Assembly: GCA_002335605.1 (NCBI GenBank)
Contig: BEDY01000003.1
Span: 744,001 to 808,000, forward strand
Source: Prillingera fragicola
Lineage: Eukaryota > Basidiomycota > Tremellomycetes > Trichosporonales > Trichosporonaceae
Length of the DNA stretch: 64,000 nucleotides
Direction: 5' to 3'
The translations under genes and the position numbers were made by a program. Below, in pieces: positions 31,392 to 42,573 of this stretch. The stretch's first letter is position 1; every line of letters begins with the position of its first letter. The notes beneath the pieces were generated by a model that searched no databases, was not told the DNA's origin, and worked only from the letters and a program-made list of their open reading frames with translations.

Positions 31392-32249
31392 CTATGATGA
31401 GGGAGGGTCGTTGCTCCTGCTGACAAGGTTCGTGGTCAAGACTGGCTCGCCGAGCTCGCGGCTGCGAAGCAATGACAGAACGAGGGACATGCCCTTGCGC
31501 GCCTGCTTGTCAGCTTGTGGTGTTGATGACAGACACTTACCATTTCAGTGTTGCCCTCAAACTTGCCGACGCCATAGGACTCGATCTTGTTGCGCAAGAT
31601 CTGGGACCAGCTGCCACCAAACTGAGACCGCACCTCGGCCGTTGTGTAGTGCAATGTCGAGCTGCCATTAGCACGTGTTGCCTAAATGTTTGCCACAGTG
31701 TTTGCAGGAATACTGCTCACACCGCCACAATGCCCACTCACCCGTTAGGCCCAGCACACAGCTCACCACCCTCAATAACGTGCATGAACTTTTTAAAGCT
31801 CAAGTTGCCCTGGTGGACACGCAAGCGCGGCTGCAACCCATAGTCGAGGCCCTTTGCGCGCTCAGCCGGAGTCATGCCGTAGCCCTCGCCGCCGTCGGCC
31901 GGGGTCACTCCCCACCCAGGAGGATCAACAATACTTTCTTCCAGCACCCATGCGTCGAGACCGCGTCCACTGCTGTTGCCGGCGGCAGGTGCCCAACTCG
32001 ATGCCCAGCGCGGGACCAGGCCGCGTTTAAGAATCAACCGCAAGGTGCGGATGCGGCCGGTTTCTGGGTCGACAGTGCGTTCGAGGACGTCGACGCAGAG
32101 AACATGACGCGCAAAGGGGTTGGGGTAGCGAAGAAAGAAGGCGAGCAAGGGTGTTGCCGGTGCTTCGGGGCTGAGAGCGTGAGCTTGGAGGGGAGGTGGA
32201 GCTGGGAATGGACATACTACGCGTGAGTTTTGGAGTAGAACCTGACCAT
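31392..32249 (-). CDS. PRELI/MSF1-domain mitochondrial lipid-transfer protein (Ups type)
   Basis: The family shuttles phosphatidic acid or phosphatidylserine between mitochondrial membranes with a small Mdm35-type partner. Exons 32249-32218, 32170-31742, 31661-31541 and 31502-31392 give 230 aa. The domain starts MVRFYSKTHAY, then FFLRYPNPFARHVLCVDVLE, RTLRLILKRGLVPRWA, AWVLEESIVDPPG and FKKFMHVIEGGEL. It ends GSWSQILRNKIESYGVGKFE, the classic order of PRELI. The first exon is only 11 codons. The exon 1 to 2 join (TA to C) restores HAYPEAPATP before the RYPNP block, though the usual aromatic residues of the N-terminal strand are less clear. It diverges from the WDR7-like gene with 272 bp between starts. 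Confidence 0.88.
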
Positions 32250-32521
32250 TGTGGCGGTGTTCAAGCACGCCGAGCAGCTTGTTCGAGGGTCTACTGCAGT
32301 GCCAGTTGCCAACAGCTGTGGCCAAGGATACAGAGATGATGCTAGGTGGCCAGAGTGGCCATGAGGGACGTTTGTACGTTTGGGATGGCAGCAACATGGA
32401 AATCAACGGAAGCAAATATCCAAAGTAGGCCCCGCATTCTCGCCCTCAATGTCCGCCGTCATCATCATCATCCACCTTCCCTCCATCCTCCATCCACCTA
32501 CCACTCTCTCGCCCATCAACC

Positions 32522-35500
32522 ATGGTCACAGAACCACCCCTGGTCATCCCATTCCTGCCAAGCGTATCCGTAAAGGGTCCCCTCCCTGTTGACCCAGTCC
32601 GCGTAGCAGCATGGACAATCTCGACTCCAGCAGGTCCAAGCCGGCGCCTAGCCTTGGCCGCCAAGGACAACTCGGTCTGGATCTGCACCTCGCGCATGGC
32701 AGCACCTAAACATCTCGCACCACCAGAATTGGAGCTCCCAAGCACCTCGTATGCGAGTACAGCACAAGGATCTCGCCACTCTTCCGCCAGGTCCGTCTCC
32801 GGCGGCATCCCTACCCCAGGCATCGTGACCCGGCCACGAGCGACCTCCACCGCCTCATCAATCCTCACGTCACGCTCAAGCTTGTCGCGCAACCGCGGGT
32901 TTTCGCCAACATCCAGCACGTCCAACATTCTCCTCCCCACTTCCATCTCGCAGGCAACAGCCTCGGCGGCACCAACAGACACATGTACCCACCGCAAGAG
33001 TTTCTCCGAGAACAAGCCGGATCTGCGCGAGACGCTCCGCGGCCAGGTCGATGTCGATGACCGGAGCTCGCTGGGTCTCGGAATTGCTGGGCTTACACGG
33101 CGCGGGATACCCACCGTGTTTCCGGGTAGCGAGCTGCCTGACTCCATGCCCGAGGGCGCCGAAGGCACTGATACGCCCCAGTCCACCGAGACGATGACGC
33201 CCGTCCCTACAGGGTCTGGCGCCAGCGCATCGAGCGATAGCACTAAGAGTACTGCGCGGGCACACCGCATTAGTGGCTTTTGGGGCCGAGGTGACGAGCG
33301 CGAGGATAAGGAAGCCGCCCACCGCGCCGCCAAGAATGAACAGGAGGTCGAGCTCGAGATGGCAAAGGAGGAGGCTGAGGACCAGCGCGAGGAGGAGGAC
33401 CTGCGTACCGTGGAGCGGGCAGCGCGCACTCCCATGGGACACAATGCCCAAAGTCCCATGGGCGAGTTACCGCCTGACAGTGGTATTCCGCCTGTTCGCA
33501 TCGTGCTGCCTGACTCTGGGCGAGGACAGATTATCGACCTCGCGGTGCTGGAGGAGATTGGCGAGTTGGTCATCCTTCGCGATGTGGGGTTGCTTGACGT
33601 CATCTCCCTCACAAACTTGCAGCTGCTGAAGCACATGAGTCTCGACCATGTCGTTGTCGAGTCTGCGACCACCGGCCGTATCCCGCTGCTCACTTCGCCG
33701 TGGCTGTGGCGCCGTGTCCACCTTGCAGCACGCGAGGAGGGAGCGCTTCTCATCGCCAACGCTGAGCCGTGGCCGTCACCATGGCCCACACCGAATGGCG
33801 ACGTCACGCGCGTGGTAATGCTGAGTCTGCCAAACCACACCTGTGTGGCGTCTCTTGATCTCCCCGGAATCGGCGATGTCGGCGTCGCCACCAATGGCGA
33901 AGCCAGCTTCCTCTTGCACGCCAGTAACACCTCTCTCATGTCCTATCCCATCATCTTTCCCGCCCACTCGGAACCTCCCACACGAGCTGCAACCCCCAAA
34001 GGCTCAAACCCCAACTCGGCCACCGGGTCACCACGCCTCCACCCCACACACAGCGGACGACGCACCGGCTCGCTCGCTCCCGTTCGAGCAGCATCGAGCA
34101 GCAAACTCGAAACTGGCCTGGCAAAATTCCTTGCCGCGCGCCGTACGTCGTCACGTAAAGTCGATCAGGCCGAGAAGCCAGTCGCAGTTGGTGTCGAGGA
34201 GGGTACCGAGGTTGAGCGTGACGGCGGGGGCCACTGGCTCAGCATTCGGCTGCACGATCACGGGGAAGGCCTGGGACTTGGCGAGGGAGACGTCGAGGCC
34301 TTTGAGTTTGATGGTTCCAAGCTCAATGTCCGCGGAAGCATACCTGCGACCGGGACTGTGCGGGACGTGGTCTTCTCGTCTGGATGGCAGGACGTCGTCG
34401 TCGTTACGGATAGCGACGCGATTGTGCTCACGCGCGAAGCCAAGGCCACATCCCATGAAAGCTCTCTCAAGTAAGCCAAGGTTTAAACTGTCACTGACAT
34501 TAGGTGGAAACAACGCAAGACCCTCGCAGCCCACGCGGCATACATTTCCATGGGAGTGGTATACGCAGCCTCCTCGACTCAGGTTACCAACATTGATATC
34601 GGCTCCCTCGAAACCCGCATCGAGCACCGCCTGACCCCCCCCGAAGCGGGTGAGCACCTCTGCCCGCTCGGCGCCGACAATGTGTTCGTCGCGGACGGGA
34701 ACGGCAACATGCGCAAGCAGTCGCTTGTCGACTACCTCCACGGCATTCCAGGTGACGAGGACGTGATGGCGAGTGACCGGCTCGACGCACCGGTGACCTG
34801 CAGTGCGGTTGTGCTTGTCGATCACGCTATTGGCGGCCGCCTGCTGGTTGCCGGCGACGCCGATGGCGAGTTGCGCATCTGGGACGCGCAGAGTATGCGG
34901 CTTCGCGGCTCATGGACGCTGTTCGATGACCCCGTGCGCAGTGCTACGCCGCTGGATATGGATGAGGCAGGGAGCTTGCGTGGGATGCTGCTGTGCACGA
35001 GTATGAAAGGTGCCGTGGCGGTTATTTCGCTGGCGGAGATGGAAGAGTGAGTACCTGTTTAAGAAGTAATCTGACGGCAGGCTGTTCCTTTGTCCAGCAG
35101 CGCGTGGGCCGCTGACCCGCATTTTTGTGGGCGGCAAGGACATTATGCTGGCCTACGAGACGACAAAGGTGCGCGTATGGAATGTCGAGACGCGCGAGTT
35201 CCGTCGCTCGACCGGCCTTGACGCTGCCGATGACATGCTGCAATCGCAAGGATGGGCCGAGGTCAACTTTATTGCCGCCCCAGAGCTTGTGAGCCCCGTG
35301 ACAAAGGTCGTCGGCCCGACGCCAGTGGGTAGCGACATCGGACGGTTGCTGCAGCTTGATTTGAGGCAGCTTGGCCGCTGGCTCAATGTCGAGGCTGGTG
35401 ACGGCGCTGTGGCCGCGCTCAAGGGCTTGTTGAGCGTGTTCCTCACTTTTGGCGTGAATTCCGCTATAGACGAGGTTTGCGTGTCCAACCTCGGCATTAC

Positions 35501-36992
35501 ACCTCCGTCCCAACCCGCCGCAGTGGGCCTCGAGGGACCGCACGGCTCGGCAACGGTCGCCTACATGCAGCCCTCGGCCGTGTGGCGCGTCTCCCCCGCC
35601 GCAACAGGCTTGCGGCAACTGGCCATTGTGACACTTCTCCGCCCCTTCCTCGACTCGCCGGAGCACGAGACGTACGCAGCAGATGTGATTGCATTCTACA
35701 CTGCGTGCTTGCCAGATGACGCGGTCGAGGCCGAGCTCGAGCTATTCGCGGCATTCTACCTCGACTCGGCGCCGGATGTGCACCAAGCGGCGAGGATCTT
35801 GTTTGGAGCAAGGATTAGTCGTATGTCGAATGAGGAGATTGAGGCGTTGGTGGCGCTGCACCAGTCTGAACGTGATTGTTACGTTGTGGAGGAAGTGCTG
35901 ATCAGACAGTTCCGTCAGTGGTGCCCGCTGACCAACGCCTTTCGGAATGCGCCGCGCGTGCACTCACAATGATGGGCGGTATGGCGCTGCACCGTTTCAG
36001 CTGCATGAACCCCTCGGCACTCAAGGCTGTTGCCGAGTCGCTGGCAATGTACCTGCACGAGCCGGGGAGCCCCCACATTGCGCTCGCGATTGAGCTGGTC
36101 TCCAAGGGTTTCACGACATGGCAGGCCTATGTCGATCCCATGGAAATGCTCCGCCGGCTGTTCTTCCTCGCCACACAGCACAAGGAGAGTGGTGCCAACG
36201 TTGCCGCGCAGGCGCGCCTCGCCGTGCTTCACGTCGCGAGCAGCAACGCGCCACTGTTCATGAGCACTCTGTCCATGGACATTCTCGACGCAAAGAGCGT
36301 ACAGGGCCGGACAGCTATCATGAAGCTGTGCGTGTTCATGGCCCGCAAGCGCCCCGCACTGCTCGAGAACGGTCTGCCGCGGATCGCTGAGGCGGTGGTC
36401 AAGAGTCTCGACCCGAATGTGGGCAAGATGCGCGACGACGTGTGGGAGGCTGCTACTGTGATTCTCAACGAACTGGTCCTTGCGTGAGTAAACATGTGCT
36501 GTTCCCAGACCTGACACTGGCAGATTCAAGACCATTGGGTTCCACTCGGGCACGCAAAAGCTAGCAGTGGGCACACATGAGGGCGCGGTGATCATGTACG
36601 ACCTCAAGACTGCGTCGAGGCTGTACGTGCTTGAGCCGCACCGTGGAGCGGTGGCGGCTGTGAGCTTTGCACCGGACGGGAGGCGGTTGGTCACTGTCAG
36701 CCTTGAGGATGGCGACGCGACTGTGTGGAAGATTGGCGCGAGTATCAGCGGGTTCTTCAATGTTGGTGGCCCGCCTAGACAGGGCGCGGCGAGAGGCGAG
36801 CCGTACAAGCGGGTGCCATTCGTTGTTGCCGAAGTTGGTGAGTCTCCCCACTGTGATGTGGATATTTGGGCTGACGACCTAGACCCAGAAGGCACAACCG
36901 GCGCACTGAGCTCGGTTCGCACAGAATGGCCAGGCAACCGCACTGCGCGCGTGCAGATTGGCGAGACGCAGCTGACGTTTGAGACGACATAG
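32522..36992 (+). CDS. WDR7/rabconnectin-3 beta-like WD-repeat protein
   Basis: Large scaffold of 1426 aa from exons 32522-34470, 34504-35046, 35081-35871, 35910-36483, 36524-36837 and 36883-36992. WDR7-family proteins partner with rabconnectin-3 alpha/Rav1-type proteins in assembly of the vacuolar H+-ATPase and endosome traffic. The N-terminal beta-propeller is loosely conserved and carries a roughly 250-residue acidic/Ser-rich insert. WD-type signatures include GRLLVAGDADGELRIWDAQS and VAAVSFAPDGRRLVTVSLED. The alpha-helical middle and the segment VGKMRDDVWEAATVILNELV precede the diagnostic FHSGTQKLAVGTHEGAVIMY near the C terminus. The last-intron acceptor is ambiguous by 6 nt in frame. Orthology to WDR7/WDR72 is inferred from the C-terminal half. 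Confidence 0.82.
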
Positions 36993-37220
36993 TGCATGTG
37001 AAGCTCTTGCGTGGGTATTGTGACTGCGACAACGCCGATCATCGGGCGCTCCACTTGCTGGTCGCACAACAAGTCACTAAGTCACCACTTCACCTACTCA
37101 CCTTGACGTCGCTTTTGTTCACAGCTGCACACCGTCCTTTCACTAGCAATACAAAATCCGTCGGCCTCAGGTCATGCAACTCCAGCGTTTCCATTCGTTT
37201 CTTGCCACTCGTTCCTCACA

Positions 37221-40200
37221 ATGACCTTAATGCGCAGGTCGCTCTCGGCGCTGGCCGCCATTTTCTGTTTCACCACTCTGGCCACAGCCCTCCCGCACGG
37301 CGTGGTTTCCCCTGTCTGGTTTTCGCAGCGCGACGCAGGCCGTCCCGCTCTCAATGTTCGCCAGAACGACTCTTCCTCGACGGGCCCATGCACGGCGGGG
37401 GGGTGGCGGTGTTCTGGTGCCGAGCTGCAGAGTGAGTACCTCGGCTTGGTGGCGCTGATTGGAAGACTGTACGGCTGGTGTTTGGGTGATTGCCGTGACC
37501 TGCCCGACTGGCACGACTTGCACGTGAGTGGTTTCGGGCTGCTCAGAGCTGACAGAAGTAGTACGGACATTTGCTCGTTTACTGGTTGCGCAGCTGGCGA
37601 GACTGCTGGTGCTGCCACCTCGGGCGTTTCGGGTACCTCTGGCACTTCGCGCCACTCGAGCGAGTCGTCGGCCTCGGATGAGAGTGAAGGGTCTGACGCT
37701 GCGCCGGGCGACGCTTCGTCTGGTTCTTGGTCTGGCGACGCATCAGGCGACTCTTCCTCTGTTGGTTCCCACTCGGACTCCTCTGGCGCCGCGACAGCTG
37801 GCACCTCGGGCTACACTGGCTCCGCCTCCTCTGGGAATACTGACATGTCCTCCCTCACTGGCAACTCCTCCATCTCTGCCGATTCAGGAGCTCCTGGGTC
37901 TGCTGATGGGGGTCACTGCGGTTCATCGACCTCCGTCTCTGACTCTTACGACGATGACGGCTCGCGTGGCACAACCACTGGTTCCGACGACTCGGAGCGC
38001 GCCTCGTACACCAGCGGCACGACCGTCCCCGGCCCCACGGACACTGCGGAGTCTCGTGCGAGTACCGACTCCTCCTCTGCTTCCCGTGTCACAAGCGCCA
38101 AATCGGCCGTCTTCACTGGTTCCTCAGATTACGCCTCGTCTGGTGACCACAAGTCTGGTGCTGTCCAGTCTGGCGCGGTTGAATCTGGCTCCGCCACCGT
38201 GACCGACCCTGTCTCCAGCGTCTCGTTCCGTTCCGTCAGTGAGGAGAGACCAGACTGTGAGGACAGTGAGGACTCGGACAACAGTGAGGACAGTGAGGAC
38301 AGTGAGGACAGTGAGGATAGTGAAGACAGTGAGGACAGCGAGGACACCGCAGACGGCGCTGGGTGCATGGCCGACTCGGGGTTTTCTGGAGGCGCCACAA
38401 AGACAGCCACTAGCGATGGCGCTGCGACCACTTCTGGGTCAACGGCCAAAGAGCGATCCTTCCGTGCGGGGCGGTGGGCTCGGGACGATTATGATACTGA
38501 AGACCCTGCTTCTTCCACTGGCTCTGAGTCCGCGGAGTTCGGTGCCACCGAGTGGGGGGGTGGGGCCTCTGGGGGAGATGACGCTGGAGCTACCGACGAT
38601 TCAACTGGCAGCGACAAGTCTGGCACTACCGACGACACAGCCGGTGGCGATGACTCTGACGAAGCTGGTGGTGACGACTCCAATGACGACACCGGAGGTG
38701 ACTTCTCCGGCAACGAAGACTCTGATGGTGACGAAAGCGACAACTCCGACAGCACCGCCACAGTCACTGGCGCCGACGCGTCAAGCTCCACTGTCGACGG
38801 TCCCAGCAGCGGCAGCTGGGGCGGCGACTCTGGCGACGGCGGTTCTAGCCACAGTGGCGGCGGCAGCGGTCAACGTGGCTCATGGCAGTGTGGTGGCGCC
38901 AGCGAGTCAGGGTCGTCTGCTCAAGCTGGCTCGGGCTCCTACGGCAATGCCACCGACTCGGCCGGCGACTCTGAGAGCTCAGGCAGCGGAGGGGGTGAGG
39001 AAGGCGGCGATGACTCTGGGGGATCAAAGGGTTCCACAGAGTCTGGCGGCTCCGAAGCCTCAGAATCCACTGCCGCTGGCTCCTCCGACGCCTGGTCTAC
39101 AGCCACCTACGACTCTGGCTCATCAGACACTGGCTCGTCCGACACCGCTGCGACCCCTGACACCACCGATGCGGTTTCTGAGTCCTCCACCTCGGGTGCG
39201 TCGACCTCTGACACCTCCACGTCGGAGGACACGTCCGACTCCTCCTCCACTGACGACTCTGCCGACTCTGCGAGCGACGACTCGGCAACCATCGAGACCG
39301 AGGACACCACTGCCTCTTCTGCCCGGCGCCGTGGCCGAGCCCTTCCCTTCAACCCGCAGTCGTTTCTAGGCGAGCGCCTGCTGTCCCACTTTGTGAAGGC
39401 TGCGGGCGAGGTGGTAGAGGGGAGGGAGAGCACGGCGACGGACAAGGGTGAAGGGGGCGGTGCTGAATCGGCGACCAGGACTAGTCGCTCCACTGGTGAC
39501 CAGGGCGTGGAGAGCCTTACGGACGACAGGGTATCAACTGCGACTGCGACAGACGACTCCGACACGGCGACCAACACCGGTGCCTCCTCCTCAGCACCCA
39601 CCGACAGTCCCAAGTCTTCTGGCTCCGCAAACTCCACAACCACCTCCCGCCCCTCCTTCTCGGCCCCACACAACGTAATCTACGCCAACACCGACCTCCC
39701 AGGTGGCACGATTCCAACCCCAGCCGAGATGGGCGACTTCAACCGCCTCATGCTCGCCTTCTACACCGTGAAGGGGTATGACGGGTCGAATGTGGCAAAC
39801 TGGGTGGCCATGGAGGCCGAGGCGCGCAAGTCAGCCGTCGAAGCCTATCACGCTGCTGGCAAGGCTGTCATGCTTGCCGTGTTTGGTGCCGACGACAAGC
39901 CGACCACGGACGGGGTCGACCCCGCCGAGCTTGCTGGCAAGGTCGCCGCGTTTGTCAAGGAGTACAACTTTGACGGCGCTGATGTCGACTATGAGGACTT
40001 TGATGCCTTCGAGAAGGGGACGGCTGTGGCATGGCTCAACACCTTCCAGGACGCACTCCGCTCGGGCTTGGGTGGTGGGTATCTCATCTCGCACGCTCCA
40101 ATCGCGCCTTGGTTCGATTCGTCGCAGTACTCTGATGGAGGCTACGCGGCTGTGTGGAGCAAGGTTGGGGGCAGCATCGACTTCTTCAACTTGCAGTATT

Positions 40201-40950
40201 ACAGCCAGGAGAACGGATACGAGAATTGCGAGGTGGGTTGTCATTTATCTTTGGTCACTGACGGGACAGACCCTCATCACTGACTCGGCTTCCACGGGCT
40301 ATCCGGGTACAGCTGTGGTACAGCTTAACGGAGCTGGTATCCCCTGGGACAAGCTCGTGATTGGCAAGCCCATCGATGCCGCCGCTGCTGAGGGAGGGTG
40401 AGTCACTGTCCCCTTGGCATCCAACTAACGTGGAAGTTACATGACCCCGTCATCGCTCGCCACCTGCGTTACAGAGGCGCGCTCCAAGGGCAGCGTGGGA
40501 GTCATGTTCTGGGAGTGGTCTACCACCGTCGTGAGTTGCTCCGAGGTGGCGTTTGCTAACAACCAGAACCCCAAACAGCTCATTGCTACTGTCCTTGGCG
40601 GCAGTACTGGCGGAGACGCGGGTAGCGCAAACCCCATCACCAATTCGACGTCTGACAGCGGCCCCACCTCCGGTGCCGCCACGACCAGTGAGGCGACCGA
40701 TGCAGCAGAGGGAGACAGCACGGCCACCGCTGTCTCCAGCCCCACAGCTACCGTCCCCGCCGAGTCAGACAACATCTCAGCTACAAGTGGTGACACCGAG
40801 ACCACGTCGACTGCTACTCGGACTGGCGGTGCGTCCTGGCACGACTACTTCAACGACCACGCACGCTGGGGTCGCCGTCAGAGTCACTCTTTCAGTCGTT
40901 CCCGTGCTGTTCAGTTTGTCAAGATTCGTCGCGGGTGGGTTGGCTCCTAG
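37221..40950 (+). CDS. Secreted Ser/Thr-rich GH18 protein with Cys-rich N-terminal module (paralogue 1)
   Basis: Predicted secreted or wall protein of 1183 aa from exons 37221-37431, 37466-37523, 37556-40232, 40270-40397, 40437-40530 and 40567-40950. The signal peptide is MRRSLSALAAIFCFTTLATA. Residues about 55-105 form a Cys-rich module (RCSGAELQNC, VTCPTGTTC, ICSFTGC) built by splicing three exons and reminiscent of small carbohydrate-binding modules. About 680 residues of Ser/Thr/Asp/Gly-rich linker follow, with an SED run. The GH18 domain spans about residues 795-1055. It has the catalytic motif FDGADVDYEDF (Glu903), YLISHAPIAPWF and GVMFWEWS, all consistent with an active chitinase-like barrel. 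A Thr/Ser-rich tail ends with basic residues. The paralogue lies at 45180. Confidence 0.85.
38258..38348 (+). repeat. Degenerate 9-nt repeat coding Asp/Ser-Glu runs
   Basis: Tandem units of gacagtgag with gag/gat variation encode EDSEDSEDSED-type sequence inside the linker of the first GH18 protein. The unit length and near-identity suggest replication slippage, so copy number may vary between strains. Confidence 0.85.
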
Positions 40951-41196
40951 CCTCTTGTGATTGCTGGTGCTGGACATCAGCTTCTTTTGCACGCTTCCTG
41001 GTGAAGCGCTCTATAGTATCCCGCTGCTGGTCAGTGGCATGAGATGTAACAGTACTCTGTGCTTCTCATGCTGCCTCTTCTAGAGCTACAGGCCAACATG
41101 CTCCACGGAACGAACGCATTGAACCGAATGCGAGCTACTCATGCTTCTGGCTTCCGTCGAGGCTCAACAGCCAGCCAGAAACGAGCAAACATCCAA

Positions 41197-41285
41197 GGCC
41201 ACTTAGCTCAGTTGGTTAGAGCGTATGCTTAACACCTGAAAGTGTCTAGCGCATAAGGTCGGCGGTTCGACCCCGCCAGAGGTCA
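41197..41285 (+). tRNA. tRNA-Val (anticodon AAC) with 15-nt intron
   Basis: The sequence folds as a tRNA. The acceptor arm is GGCCACT against AGAGGTC (one G-T and one A-A mismatch). The D arm is GCTC/GAGC with the AGTTGGTTA loop, the anticodon stem TATGC/GCATA, and the T arm GGCGG-TTCGACC-CCGCC. The anticodon loop region reads TTAACA, then 15 extra nt, then C, so an intron sits one nucleotide after the anticodon AAC. The ACAC segment at the anticodon can pair with GTGT in the intron, as nuclear pre-tRNA introns require. The discriminator base is A. The A-A mismatch in the acceptor stem is a mild oddity. Confidence 0.88.
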
Positions 41286-41665
41286 TTACCTTTTTGCCGA
41301 TGCTCTTCACTCTCCGCGTCATCGTGAACATCCCAGACATTGTGCAATGGTATTCTGAGGTCTGATTGTAGTGAGATTGTGTGTGTGCGTCTTGAAAGTG
41401 CCACTTGTACCAAGAACCGCGGTTGTTTTGCTGCCACACCCAGTCTATGTGGCGTCCTACCAACCAATACCGGTCACTCCAGCCAGTCACCATTCTGATT
41501 GTTGTCCTGTAACGCACAGCGGCAAGGTACCGCAGAGGTTGATTAATGCACTAGATGGCATCTGACAAAAAAAACCCTAAAACTCTTCCAGTAGTCCGAC
41601 CCTATCTAAGACACAAACAAGCACTTGCCGAAATCTCGTACATTTCGAAACTGTCCTTGGCCATT
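41286..41665. other. Intergenic region between tRNA and transporter gene
   Basis: Apart from the Pol III terminator, this holds only the 3' flank of the minus-strand transporter gene, including an A8 run at 41567-41574. Antisense frames across the tRNA carry no family content. Confidence 0.5.
41291..41295 (+). terminator. Pol III T-run terminator of tRNA-Val
   Basis: A TTTTT run starts six nucleotides after the tRNA 3' end, the usual RNA polymerase III stop. Confidence 0.8.
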
Positions 41666-42573
41666 TTAAGCTTTGTACTCGTCGTGGACAGTGGTGACAG
41701 CGGTCTCGGGGGAAGGGGGCTCGCGGGGCTTGCCGGCAAGACTGGGGTTCTGGATGGTCAGTGCTGGTAGACGTGGCGGTGACTCACGGGGAACTTGACA
41801 AGAGCATTCTCGAGGTCGTACAGGGCCTGAACACCAAGGACGTATGCCCAGGTACCCACGAGGATGCCAAAGTAGCCGCCGACCTTTGTCATGGTGGTAT
41901 TGAGCGACATGAATCCGATGGTGAGGAACAGGAAGTAGAAGACGACGAGGGTGAAGAGGACGGCGAGACCGACGTTGAGCCGCCAGGTCACGGGCCACAG
42001 CACGACCGAGAGCACGAGCCAGGTGCACAGGTAGAGACCCACGCCGTTGCTGTAGTCTGCTGGGTCTGCGTAGGCCGCTGCAGCGCCGGCCTCGGGGTAG
42101 AGGGTCATGCCGAACGACATATAGAAGAGGCCGTACCTTTGGACAGTCAGCTTAGGGTTTGAGATGTGCAGGGCTGAGTGTGGCGGCGCCGGTGGATCGG
42201 GGTTGTCTTATTGTCCCCGATCCCCAAACTGGGAGACAAAGACCGGTGAGGTGATGACCCCATTGCGGAGTGTGATGGCCCCGAACATGGCAAATGACTC
42301 ACATGCCAAACGCGACAGTGCCAAAGTTTGAGCCCTGCTGGTAGTTCCAGAAGCCCGAGATGAGCATGCCCAGCCCACCGACAATGGTGACCTGGCCGAT
42401 GCAGATCTGGAGGGACTCGACGCCGCGCGCCCCAGTGAGGAGGAGGCCGACGAGGAGAGTGGTGGTGCCCAGGGCGAAGAGGCCTTGGATGAGTGTTAGT
42501 TTGTGCCACTGAAATCAAGTGGGCAACCGGGCTCACCGAGAGGGGCCGGGTGTGCTGGTGCGACGTAAGACAT
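41666..42573 (-). CDS. Acetate transporter family protein (GPR1/FUN34/YaaH, Ato type)
   Basis: Six-span plasma-membrane protein of 216 aa. The family moves acetate/ammonium-related solutes. The exons are 42573-42537, 42483-42303, 42136-41788 and 41749-41666. Recognisable segments are LGTTTLLVGLLLTGARGV, IVGGLGMLISGFWNYQQGSN, the FGMYGLFYMSFGMTLYP block, WLVLSVVLWPVTWRLN, FTLVVFYFLFLTIGFMS, and GGYFGILVGTWAYVLGVQAL. The signature usually written NPAPLG is here HPAPLG, built across the first exon junction. The N terminus is also very short (MSYVAPAHPAPLG) compared with most fungal members, which have 60-90 residues before this motif. Either the first exon is different from my choice, or this is a divergent short member. 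Length of the rest is normal. Confidence 0.85.

Noticed and set aside
32446..33939. 497-codon minus-strand frame opposite the WDR7-like exon 1
   Set aside because: Antisense shadow of a GC-rich Ser/Pro/acidic exon; residues are Arg/Ser-rich without motif.
35915..37072. 385-codon minus-strand frame opposite WDR7-like exons
   Set aside because: Runs across two clean introns of the plus-strand gene and has no domain.
37221..37560. Unspliced reading of the first GH18 gene N terminus
   Set aside because: The frame is open without splicing, but the introns carry strong GTGAGT donors and splicing yields the regular Cys-rich module shared with the paralogue.
38239..39369. 376-codon alternative frame in the GH18 linker
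   Set aside because: An out-of-frame reading of the repetitive Ser/Asp linker, which gives Thr/Pro-rich sequence. The signal peptide, Cys module and GH18 domain all use the other frame.
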